Shown one piece after another: positions 1 to 5,467 of a DNA stretch of 6,104 nucleotides. The stretch is from an uncultured Dermabacteraceae bacterium (GTDB lineage: Bacteria > Actinomycetota > Actinomycetes > Actinomycetales > Dermabacteraceae), in the NCBI GenBank assembly GCA_943913905.1, contig CALTZZ010000132.1, positions 1 through 6,104 of the forward strand, in the 5' to 3' direction. The translations under genes were made by a program, and so were the position numbers. Positions within the stretch are counted from its first letter, which is position 1, and every line of letters starts with the position of its first letter. The notes below the pieces were generated by a model. It did not search any database and was not told the origin of the DNA. It saw only the letters and a list, made by a program, of their open reading frames with translations.

Positions 1-147
1 CTGGTAGTCCACGTGTTCGCCGATGATGTTGACGCGGCCCGGTGCCGAAAACACTCCATCTGGCTCATAGCCGAAGGATTCGGAAAAACCACGGGCCGCG
101 GCTTCGGCAGCGGCGGGGCGATGGGGCGCTTCATGCAAAAGACTCAT
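1..147 (-). CDS. galK: Galactokinase, N-terminal fragment cut by the window edge
   Basis: Galactokinase is a cytoplasmic GHMP-family kinase that phosphorylates galactose to galactose-1-phosphate with ATP, the entry step of the Leloir pathway. Only the first 49 residues are present. They begin MSLLHEAPH and end in APGRVNIIGEHVDYQ at about residues 35-49, which is the galactokinase signature (G-R-x-N-[I/L]-I-G-E-H-x-D-Y) that contacts the sugar. A signature at about residue 35 after a short helical leader matches the usual start of the family. The ATG at 147-145 is the only sensible start: it gives a normal leader and sits 10 bp after the stop of the upstream exporter gene on the same strand. 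The bases before it lack a clear Shine-Dalgarno sequence, so translation may depend on coupling to that gene. The ATP-binding and C-terminal parts lie beyond position 1. The family call is firm; the substrate rests on the signature alone. Confidence 0.93.
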   Translation of the reverse strand, partial: MSLLHEAPHRPAAAEAAARGFSESFGYEPDGVFSAPGRVNIIGEHVDYQ

Positions 148-157
148 GCCCACAAGT

Positions 158-1732
158 TTAGGCCCCGGTGCGGTCGTCACTTTCCGCCGCCGCGCGCGTG
201 CCTTCGACTCGTCCCATTTCGGTAGTCCGGGTGCTGACGAGCAGATCTTCGTTCACTTCAAACCCAGATTCGTAGCTCTCGGGCATGACGTTTTCGGTAT
301 CTTCGCGCCAGCTGGGCCCCTCCGACCAGTCGATCGTGGGGTCGAGCTCGTCTGGATCGAGGTGAACCACGGGGATCGCGGTCGTGAGGGCGGCGGCCTT
401 GCGGTTGGTGCGGCCGAACGACAGGATTCGGCGGCGGCGGTTCGTGGAGAACGGGCCGGTGAACACTGGAATATGACCCGACACCCGCCGTGGAAGCACG
501 CTGATCAAGCGCGTGGCCACGAACTGCCCCAAGATCACGCCAGTGGAGATAGCAATCGCAATTTCGGCAGCCAAGAAGAGGAGGTCGAGGCCACCAGCAA
601 AGCTACTGCCGAGCCCCAGCAGTCCCCGGTATATAACGGAGCCGGGCACCATCGTGATCACGCTGGCGGCAGCGAGGATCATGGCGGGAGTGTTAACGCG
701 CTGAGCGATCACCACGGACATGAAGCCCGCGAGTGTTGCTGTCACGCCAACAGCCCAGGCACGCCCCAATCCCACACTCTCCAGCAGGAACGCCATGGTG
801 GTGGTTCCACCAGCGAGGACTGTGGTCCACGGCATCAGCCGGACCGGGAGCTGCACCCCAATCGAGTATCCCAAGCCAATCCCCGCACCAGAGATCGCGA
901 TGACGATCATCGATAGCAGCGTTGTCGGGAGATATGGCGTAATAGAAATATCCGCCCCGATCGACTCCGCCGCGAGAATTCCACCGCGCACGCCAATGAT
1001 CGCCGCGACGGTCAGCATGAATGTTTGCAAGAGTCGAGCCGCTGCCGTCACGTACCACCCCGTGATGGCGTCCTGCATCGAACCCACCGACGTGAGACCC
1101 GCCAAAATCAGAATGATGCAGGCCACCACCACGAGCGACGAGTTCACCGTGGGGTCGATGGAGTGCGCGATGATTGCCATGCCGACGGAAAACAGGCCAC
1201 CCAAAGCGTTGATGTAAAACTCGGGTAGTCGCCAGCTACCGAGAGTGTCGAGCAACATCGCGAGCATGCCGGCCGCGAGCGCGGCGAAGAGAACCACGAT
1301 AGGGCCGCCACCGAAATAGAGTGCACAGGCGGCGCCCATGATCCCCCAACCGCCGTAGGTGATCCACGCGTTGTAGTGCCGACCCTTATTCCAGAGTTTT
1401 TCAACCTCCGCGCGAGCTTCTTGGAGCTCGAGCGTGCCCATGGCATATCTGTTGGCGATGCTTTCCACGGAGTCGAGCTTCGCGTAGTCAAGCGTCAGGC
1501 TGCTGGCAGCGCGGATGCGTGTGAACGGAGTGGACTCGTTATCTGGGAGATACGAAACACTCACTTCGGTCAGGGTGACCTGGACCGACACGTTGCGGAT
1601 ACCGGAAGACGCGGTGACGCGTAGCATTGTCGCGGTGACATCTGCGGCTGGCGCACCGTTCGAAATCATGAGCTCGCCAACACGCATGGCGAGATCAAAA
1701 ACGTCGTGCAAACGAGTCAGGGAAGTGCTCAC
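158..1732 (-). CDS. thrE: ThrE-family threonine/serine exporter (membrane protein)
   Basis: A 524-residue membrane protein of the ThrE family, whose characterised Corynebacterium member exports threonine and serine by proton-motive force. Residues 1-123 are hydrophilic and contain the family-typical DLAMRVGELMISNGAPAADV (12-31). About ten hydrophobic segments follow, near 124-142, 143-161, 170-192, 198-216, 232-252, 266-292, 299-318, 323-343, 348-368 and 383-405. The last pair is preceded by the conserved-looking ASVITMVPGSVIYRGLLGLG (356-375). Residues 430-524 form a polar tail: first Arg-rich (NRRRR), then acidic, predicted cytoplasmic and longer than a minimal family member needs. The start is GTG at 1732-1730; an in-frame TGA 15 bases upstream (1747-1745) rules out a longer protein, and later Met codons (16, 22) would cut the conserved N-terminal motif. 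No good Shine-Dalgarno precedes it. It is divergent from carbonic anhydrase and leads into galK. The family is near certain; the exported substrate is inferred. Confidence 0.9.
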   Translation of the reverse strand: MSTSLTRLHDVFDLAMRVGELMISNGAPAADVTATMLRVTASSGIRNVSVQVTLTEVSVSYLPDNESTPFTRIRAASSLTLDYAKLDSVESIANRYAMGTLELQEARAEVEKLWNKGRHYNAWITYGGWGIMGAACALYFGGGPIVVLFAALAAGMLAMLLDTLGSWRLPEFYINALGGLFSVGMAIIAHSIDPTVNSSLVVVACIILILAGLTSVGSMQDAITGWYVTAAARLLQTFMLTVAAIIGVRGGILAAESIGADISITPYLPTTLLSMIVIAISGAGIGLGYSIGVQLPVRLMPWTTVLAGGTTTMAFLLESVGLGRAWAVGVTATLAGFMSVVIAQRVNTPAMILAAASVITMVPGSVIYRGLLGLGSSFAGGLDLLFLAAEIAIAISTGVILGQFVATRLISVLPRRVSGHIPVFTGPFSTNRRRRILSFGRTNRKAAALTTAIPVVHLDPDELDPTIDWSEGPSWREDTENVMPESYESGFEVNEDLLVSTRTTEMGRVEGTRAAAESDDRTGA

Positions 1733-1767
1733 CGCACCATCGTGTCACAATGCCAATGCCCATTTCT

Positions 1768-1779
1768 GGCCCCGGGGCC
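1768..1779. repeat. Perfect 12-bp palindrome GGCCCCGGGGCC
   Basis: A self-complementary 12-mer sits in the middle of the divergent gap, 19 bp before the carbonic anhydrase GTG and 35 bp before the exporter GTG. It could be an operator shared by both genes. It could also be chance in GC-rich DNA, and its lack of a loop makes it a poor RNA hairpin. Confidence 0.4.
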
Positions 1780-1786
1780 GTCATTC

Positions 1787-1793
1787 GGAAGGA
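1787..1793 (+). promoter_or_regulatory. Ribosome binding site of carbonic anhydrase (decides the GTG start)
   Basis: GGAAGGA lies 5 bases before the GTG at 1799-1801. This is the only strong Shine-Dalgarno in the area. It fixes the start at this GTG rather than at an in-frame ATG 93 bases further upstream, which would extend the gene into the divergent exporter gene. Confidence 0.75.
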
Positions 1794-1798
1794 TCACA

Positions 1799-2413
1799 GT
1801 GGACTCTGCTTCTAGCTCCACCACAGACGCTCTCACGCTGCTCGTTGAAGGCAATGATCGCTTTCGCCGTGGCGAGCCTGTTCACCCGCATCAGTCACCG
1901 TCGCGAGTGGCGGAAATTGCGGGGCATCAAGAGCCGTTTGCGACGGTGCTCACATGCTCCGATTCCCGCGTGAGCGAAGCGGTCGTGTTCGATCGGGGGC
2001 TCGGCGATATTTTTGGTATCCGCACTGCCGGGCACGTGGTCGATCGGTCTGTTCTGGCCACGGTCGAGTTCGCCACGGCTGACTTGGGGGTTCCGCTGCT
2101 CGTGGTGCTCGGCCACGAGAATTGTGGCGCCGTGGGCGCTGCGCTGAGAGTGATGGACAGCGGAGAGACGCTGCCGGGCAGCATGCCGTATCTGAGCGAC
2201 GCTATCGAGGCTCACGTGCACGAGCACGGTTCGGTGCGTGACCTCACCGGTGATGCTCTGACCTCCGCCGCCGTGCGATGCCACGTTCGCGAAACCGTCA
2301 ACGACCTGGTTGCGCAGTCACCGATCCTGCAAGCGGCACAGGCCGACGGTTCTCTGCTCATTGCCGGTGCCGTGTATTCCCTGGCCACGGGCGAGGTCGA
2401 GTTTCTCGCCTGA
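1799..2413 (+). CDS. Beta-class carbonic anhydrase
   Basis: Cytoplasmic zinc enzyme interconverting CO2 and bicarbonate, which supplies bicarbonate for carboxylases. The protein has 204 residues, a usual length for a compact bacterial beta-carbonic anhydrase. The family signature is complete: zinc ligands Cys53 (in CSDSR, 53-57), His106 and Cys109 (in GHENCGAV, 105-112), with the Asp55-Arg57 dyad that gates the metal. GIRTAGHVV at 73-81 corresponds to the family's usual R-x-A-G segment, and the C-terminal GAVYSLATGEVEF (near 189-201) is the typical closing strand. No signal peptide is visible. The start is GTG at 1799, chosen because of the GGAAGGA site just before it; residues encoded upstream match nothing in the family. 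The gene stands alone on its strand, divergent from the exporter and convergent with the DUF3017 gene. No gene symbol is given because naming is inconsistent in this family. Confidence 0.95.
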   Translation: MDSASSSTTDALTLLVEGNDRFRRGEPVHPHQSPSRVAEIAGHQEPFATVLTCSDSRVSEAVVFDRGLGDIFGIRTAGHVVDRSVLATVEFATADLGVPLLVVLGHENCGAVGAALRVMDSGETLPGSMPYLSDAIEAHVHEHGSVRDLTGDALTSAAVRCHVRETVNDLVAQSPILQAAQADGSLLIAGAVYSLATGEVEFLA

Positions 2414-2441
2414 CGGCGTCGGCCCCCGCGAGGGTAGGGGT

Positions 2442-2507
2442 TCGGGCCGGTGGCACTACGGAATCGGGCTGGTGGTCCTACAGGTTCGGGCTGGTGGTGC
2501 TAAGGAC
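2442..2507. repeat. Three direct repeats with exact 22-bp period at a convergent gene junction
   Basis: Three 17-bp units start at 2442, 2464 and 2486, each followed by a 5-bp variable spacer. They read TCGGGCCGGTGGCACTA, TCGGGCTGGTGGTCCTA and TCGGGCTGGTGGTGCTA. Units two and three differ at one base; the first differs from them at three or four. The array starts 28 bp after the carbonic anhydrase stop and runs over the last codons and stop of the DUF3017 gene. On the minus strand each unit begins with TAG, and because 22 is not a multiple of three the three TAGs fall in three different frames. The middle one is the actual DUF3017 stop. The function is unknown: protein-binding iterons, a decayed tandem duplication, or a 3'-end RNA element are all possible. 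Confidence 0.8.
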
Positions 2508-2777
2508 CAGGATCACTGTGCCTAAAAGCGCGAGGGTCATGACGTCCACGTAACGCATTCGCACCACGAGCGCGCCGAGAGCCTCCACGGGAAGGACGAG
2601 CCGGGCACCAGCGAGGACGAGAAGCAGCACGCCCAGGCAGATGCCTGCGGCGGGGACGCCCGCGATAAATCCGAGAGGGATCACCCCAAACGTGACCACC
2701 AGGAGGGTCACTAAAAGGAGCCGCTGGCGGTACAACGCAGCACGCTTCGTAAAGGGTGAGAATTTCACGTCTTCCAT
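2478..2777 (-). CDS. DUF3017-family small membrane protein
   Basis: A 99-residue membrane protein of unknown function. A short basic N-terminus (residues 1-18) precedes three hydrophobic segments near 19-39, 42-63 and 77-94. Between the second and third is RLVLP (59-63), then G68-A-L-V-V-R73-M-R75-Y-V-D78-V. This R-L-V-L-P...G-x-L-x-V-R-x-R-x-x-D-V pattern is what I recognise as the core of DUF3017, a family found in actinobacteria and often encoded near purH, folD or mdh. purH lies about 2.7 kb upstream here, on the same strand. The ATG at 2777-2775 has GGAAG (2783-2787) 5 bases upstream. The gene is divergent from aspA, and its stop lies within a 22-bp tandem repeat. Family assignment is by pattern memory and would need a profile search; function is not known. 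Confidence 0.75.
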   Translation of the reverse strand: MEDVKFSPFTKRAALYRQRLLLVTLLVVTFGVIPLGFIAGVPAAGICLGVLLLVLAGARLVLPVEALGALVVRMRYVDVMTLALLGTVILVLSTTSPNL

Positions 2778-2870
2778 CGTAGCTTCCGCGTTAGGCTGGA
2801 TGTGGTCCCGGGCACTGTCCCGCGTCTTTCGACCCCTTTCCTATTGCTTCAAACACGAGGACGTGACTGC
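2778..2870. promoter_or_regulatory. Divergent intergenic region between DUF3017 gene and aspA
   Basis: These 93 bp should carry promoters for both flanking genes. On the plus strand TAGGCT at 2792-2797 fits the loose actinobacterial -10 pattern TANNNT, but no good -35 lies at the right distance, so it is only a candidate for aspA. GTCCCG occurs twice about 12 bp apart near 2803-2820. The aspA Shine-Dalgarno is GAGGA at 2857-2861, 9 bases before its ATG. No small gene or clear operator is visible. Confidence 0.4.
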
Positions 2871-4376
2871 ATGAACGGCGTGCGCATCGAGCACGATCTA
2901 TTGGGCGACCGCGAGGTTCCCGCTAACGCCTACTACGGGGTTCAGACCCTCCGGGCGCTCGAGAATTTCCGTATTTCCGATGTTCAACTTCATCATTTCC
3001 CGCGCCTGGTGGAAGCGCTCGCGTACGTGAAGCATGCGGCCGCCCGGGCGAACGAGCACCTCGGTGGCCTCGAATCAACGAAAGCCGACGCCATTGCTCG
3101 CGCGTGCGAAGAGATCGAGAAGGGGCAGTTCCACGATCATTTCGTGGTGGACCTCATTCAGGGCGGTGCTGGGACCAGCACCAACATGAACGCCAACGAA
3201 GTTGTAGCCAACCGCGGCTTGGAAATCATGGGGCACGAGCGAGGGCAATACGAGTTCCTGCACCCCAATAACGACGTAAACTTCGGGCAGTCCACGAACG
3301 ATGTGTATCCGACGGCTCTGCGACTAGCGATCCTCCTGAGCTTCCCCGCGCTGGCCTCCGCCATGGACGGCCTCATTAACGCACTGCGTGATAAGGGCGA
3401 GGAATTCCAGCACGTGCTCAAGATGGGCCGCACGCAAATGCAGGATGCCGTGCCCATGACCGTGGGGCAGGAATTCCATGCATGGGCCACCACCATTTCC
3501 GAAGATGTGGAGCGCCTCACGCGCACGGCTCGCTTGTTCCGCGAGATCAATATGGGCGCCACCGCGATTGGCACAGGCATCACAACGGACCCGCGCTACG
3601 CACAGCTCGTGACAGAAGAACTGTCGCGCCTGACCGGCGAAGAATTCATCCTGGCGGCGGACTTGGTGGAAGCCACGAGCGACACCGGTGCGTTCGTAAC
3701 GTTCTCGGGTGTTCTCAAGCGCATCGCCGTGAAGATTTCGAAGATCTGCAACGATCTTCGCCTGTTGTCGTCGGGCCCCCGTGCGGGTCTCAACGAACTC
3801 AACCTGCCCGCCGTGCAGCCCGGGTCCTCGATCATGCCCGGGAAGGTAAACCCGGTGATCCCCGAAGTGGTGAACCAGGTGGCGTATCAGGTGATCGGCA
3901 ACGACCTCACCGTGACGATGGCCGCGGAAGGCGGGCAGCTTCAGCTCAACGTTTTCGAACCGGTGATCGCCTACAACATTCTGGATTCAACCCGGATCAT
4001 GACCCGAGCCATGACCACGCTCACGGAACGCTGCATCTCTGGCATCACCGTGAACGAAGATACTCTCAACGGCTACCTGGATCGCTCGATCGGCGTTGTT
4101 ACGGCCCTCGTTCCCGTTATCGGGTACGCCGCCGCCACAGAGGTTGCCGCCGAGGCGCTGCAGACTGGGACCCCGGTGAAACAGCTTGTGGTGGATCGCG
4201 GCCTGATCCGCGCGGAGCAACTGGACCTGTTGCTCAGCCCCGAACGTATGACGCGCCCGTACCGTCCCACAGCCACTGGTTCAATCCCGAGCCTTGCCAA
4301 GGTCAATGACACAGAAACGGGCACTGGCACTGGCACTGGCACTGATACCGTGACTGACGAACCACCCGTCGCCTAA
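2871..4376 (+). CDS. aspA: Aspartate ammonia-lyase (aspartase)
   Basis: Reversible deamination of L-aspartate to fumarate and ammonium by a cytoplasmic homotetramer of the fumarase/aspartase superfamily. The 501 residues open with IEHDLLGDREVPANAYYGVQT (6-26), a close match to E. coli AspA. Landmarks are GTSTNMNANEVVAN (101-114), GQSTND (139-144), GRTQMQDAVP (186-195) and the mobile SS loop GSSIMPGKVNPVIPE (318-332), where Ser319 is the expected catalytic base. Gln189, where fumarase C has His, and NPVIPE instead of NPTQCE favour aspartase over fumarase; VIGNDLTVTMAAEGGQLQLN (341-360) agrees. The ATG at 2871 matches the family start and has GAGGA upstream; in-frame codons before it add 23 unrelated residues. 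E. coli AspA has 478 residues; the excess here is mainly a polar tail from about 468, containing Gly-Thr four times (484-491) from a DNA hexanucleotide repeat. The gene appears monocistronic, closed by a terminator. Confidence 0.95.
   Translation: MNGVRIEHDLLGDREVPANAYYGVQTLRALENFRISDVQLHHFPRLVEALAYVKHAAARANEHLGGLESTKADAIARACEEIEKGQFHDHFVVDLIQGGAGTSTNMNANEVVANRGLEIMGHERGQYEFLHPNNDVNFGQSTNDVYPTALRLAILLSFPALASAMDGLINALRDKGEEFQHVLKMGRTQMQDAVPMTVGQEFHAWATTISEDVERLTRTARLFREINMGATAIGTGITTDPRYAQLVTEELSRLTGEEFILAADLVEATSDTGAFVTFSGVLKRIAVKISKICNDLRLLSSGPRAGLNELNLPAVQPGSSIMPGKVNPVIPEVVNQVAYQVIGNDLTVTMAAEGGQLQLNVFEPVIAYNILDSTRIMTRAMTTLTERCISGITVNEDTLNGYLDRSIGVVTALVPVIGYAAATEVAAEALQTGTPVKQLVVDRGLIRAEQLDLLLSPERMTRPYRPTATGSIPSLAKVNDTETGTGTGTGTDTVTDEPPVA
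4320..4343 (+). repeat. Hexanucleotide microsatellite (GGCACT)x4 in the aspA tail
   Basis: Four perfect tandem copies of GGCACT lie in frame with aspA and encode four Gly-Thr pairs at residues 484-491, 10 codons before the stop. A unit of six bases means gain or loss of copies by slippage would change the tail by two residues without breaking the frame. Flanking Thr-rich codons (TET before, DTVTD after) suggest a longer, partly degraded repeat. Confidence 0.9.
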
Positions 4377-4399
4377 CGCACACCCACTCCGCATACGAC

Positions 4400-4438
4400 A
4401 CGCGGGTGATGCCGGCCTAGCACCGGGATCACCCGCGT
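4400..4438. terminator. Hairpin terminator between aspA and ppk2, possibly bidirectional
   Basis: ACGCGGGTGAT (4400-4410) pairs perfectly with ATCACCCGCGT (4428-4438), an 11-bp GC-rich stem. After a G-G mismatch (4411/4427), CCGG (4412-4415) pairs with CCGG (4423-4426), closing a 7-base loop. The plus strand continues with the T-rich TTCTCGTTGTTC, which fits intrinsic termination of aspA, 23 bases after its stop. The minus strand has no comparable T-run on the other side, so termination of the convergent ppk2 is possible but weaker. Confidence 0.85.
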
Positions 4439-4466
4439 TCTCGTTGTTCAGTGGTCGAGGCTGTGC

Positions 4467-5411
4467 TTACTCGTCGCCATCCTCGAACTTGCCGCGCACC
4501 ACGAGCTTCGGGTCGGGCTCGCCCACCACTTCATGGTCCTTACCTTCGTATTCAAACTGCGAAAGGAAGTACTTCATCGCGTTGATGCGGGCCCGCTTCT
4601 TGTCGTTGGAGCGGATGATCGTCCACGGCGCATACTTCTTATCCGTGCGGCGGAACATTTCTTCCTTCGCCCGGCCGTACGCATCCCAGCGGTCCAACGA
4701 TTCCAGGTCCATGGGAGAAAGCTTCCACTGGCGCACGGGGTCGAGTTGACGGATCGCGAAGCGGGTGCGCTGCTCCTTCTGAGACACCGAGAACCAGAAC
4801 TTGGTGACGTGAATACCGGAGTCCACCAGCATCCGTTCAAACACCGGGGCCTGGTTCATGAACGTTTCGTATTCCTCGTCTGAGGAGAAGCCCATGACTC
4901 GTTCCACACCTGCGCGGTTGTACCAGGAACGGTCGAACATGACCAGTTCACCGTTCGTGGGCAGATGCTGGACGTACCGCTGGAAGTACCACTGGCCCTT
5001 TTCCCGCTCGGTGGGCTTGTTGAGTGCAACCACGCGAGCCATGCGGGGGTTGAGGTGTTCCGTGAACCGCTTGATCGTGCCGCCCTTGCCCGCGGCATCG
5101 CGGCCCTCAAAAATGATGATGGCCTTGCCGTCCACGTCTTCAAGCCAGTACTGCAGCTTGAGGAGCTCCACCTGGAGGAAGTACTTTTCGCGCTCGTACT
5201 CGTCGCGGTCCATGCGCGTGCTGTACGGGTAGCCCTGCTGCCACGTGTATACGGGGTTTCCCTGCGGGTCGATCAGGTCCGGGTCTGGCGAGTGGCCGTC
5301 TGCAACCGTGTATCCCAGTTCCCGGAGGTGCTCGATGAATTCGCGCAGATTCTGGTTACCGGGGATCGCTTGGTCAAGATCGAATTCAGGTGCGGAACCA
5401 ACCTCTGGCAT
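4467..5411 (-). CDS. ppk2: Polyphosphate kinase 2, class I type
   Basis: PPK2 enzymes use inorganic polyphosphate to phosphorylate nucleotides, usually ADP to ATP or GDP to GTP in the class I (single-domain) group, in the cytoplasm. The protein has 314 residues. An N-terminal extension (1-70) precedes the kinase core. Walker A is GRDAAGKGG (103-111, Lys109). Walker B is VMFDRSWYNRAGVERVMGF (157-175, with Asp160, Arg161 and Asn165). The lid region QLDPVRQWKLSPMDLESLDRWDAYGRAKEEMF is at about 222-253. The stretch from FEGRD to KWFSVS-like sequence and WKLSPMDLES closely resembles Mycobacterium tuberculosis PPK2. The start is ATG at 5411-5409 with a near-ideal AAGGAG 7 bases upstream; the frame stays open 38 codons further into purH, but that extension is an artefact. 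It lies 56 bp downstream of purH on the same strand and is probably co-transcribed. Nucleotide preference cannot be read from sequence. Confidence 0.95.
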   Translation of the reverse strand: MPEVGSAPEFDLDQAIPGNQNLREFIEHLRELGYTVADGHSPDPDLIDPQGNPVYTWQQGYPYSTRMDRDEYEREKYFLQVELLKLQYWLEDVDGKAIIIFEGRDAAGKGGTIKRFTEHLNPRMARVVALNKPTEREKGQWYFQRYVQHLPTNGELVMFDRSWYNRAGVERVMGFSSDEEYETFMNQAPVFERMLVDSGIHVTKFWFSVSQKEQRTRFAIRQLDPVRQWKLSPMDLESLDRWDAYGRAKEEMFRRTDKKYAPWTIIRSNDKKRARINAMKYFLSQFEYEGKDHEVVGEPDPKLVVRGKFEDGDE

Positions 5412-5467
5412 GTGAAGTCTCCTTCGAAAACGGGGGGCCTCCCAGTCTACCGAGGGTACGACAGCCT
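5412..5467 (-). promoter_or_regulatory. purH-ppk2 spacer with strong ribosome binding site
   Basis: On the minus strand the Shine-Dalgarno AAGGAGA (5418-5424) is followed 6 bases later by the ppk2 ATG, deciding that start. Upstream of it the spacer contains TAGACT, which fits an actinobacterial -10, but no good -35 stands at the right distance, so an internal promoter is only a possibility. A GC-rich GGGAGGCCCCCC stretch is a near palindrome without a T-tract and does not look like a terminator. Read-through from purH is the simplest view. Confidence 0.6.

Larger units (their letters stand above)
1733..1798. promoter_or_regulatory. Divergent intergenic region between exporter and carbonic anhydrase genes
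   Basis: These 66 bp must hold or adjoin the start signals for both genes, which are transcribed away from each other. Seen directly: a GTGTCAC near-palindrome at 1742-1748, a tandem pair of AATGCC at 1749-1760, a perfect palindrome at 1768-1779, and the carbonic anhydrase Shine-Dalgarno at 1787-1793. I could not pick convincing -10 and -35 pairs on either strand. The carbonic anhydrase promoter may lie partly inside the exporter gene. The regulatory role is inferred from gene orientation alone. Confidence 0.45.

Noticed and set aside
146..916. Long plus-strand frame (256 codons) opposite the exporter gene
   Set aside because: Its composition is low in hydrophobic residues and rich in His, Arg and Gly, with no recognisable motif. 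It is the antisense shadow of a well-supported membrane protein in GC-rich DNA.
1706..1798. Upstream ATG extension of carbonic anhydrase by 31 codons
   Set aside because: It would overlap the divergent exporter gene, its residues match nothing in the family, and GGAAGGA points clearly to the GTG at 1799.
2420..2449. Possible terminator hairpin CGGCCC...GGGCCG after carbonic anhydrase
   Set aside because: The stem is only six base pairs with an 18-base loop and no T-tract on either strand. It also overlaps the first 22-bp repeat.
2419..2529. Extra degenerate copies of the 22-bp repeat on either side of the three clear ones
   Set aside because: The left candidate is one base out of register and matches at about 9 of 22 positions. 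The right candidate also matches at about 9 of 22 and is within coding sequence, so both are compatible with chance.
3482..4309. 275-codon plus-strand frame inside aspA
   Set aside because: It is the out-of-frame shadow of aspA, rich in Arg, His and Gly with no domain features.
2871..4376. Fumarase C instead of aspartase
   Set aside because: The GRTQMQDAVP segment has Gln where fumarase has His, NPVIPE replaces the fumarase NPTQCE, and N-terminal and C-terminal segments follow AspA.
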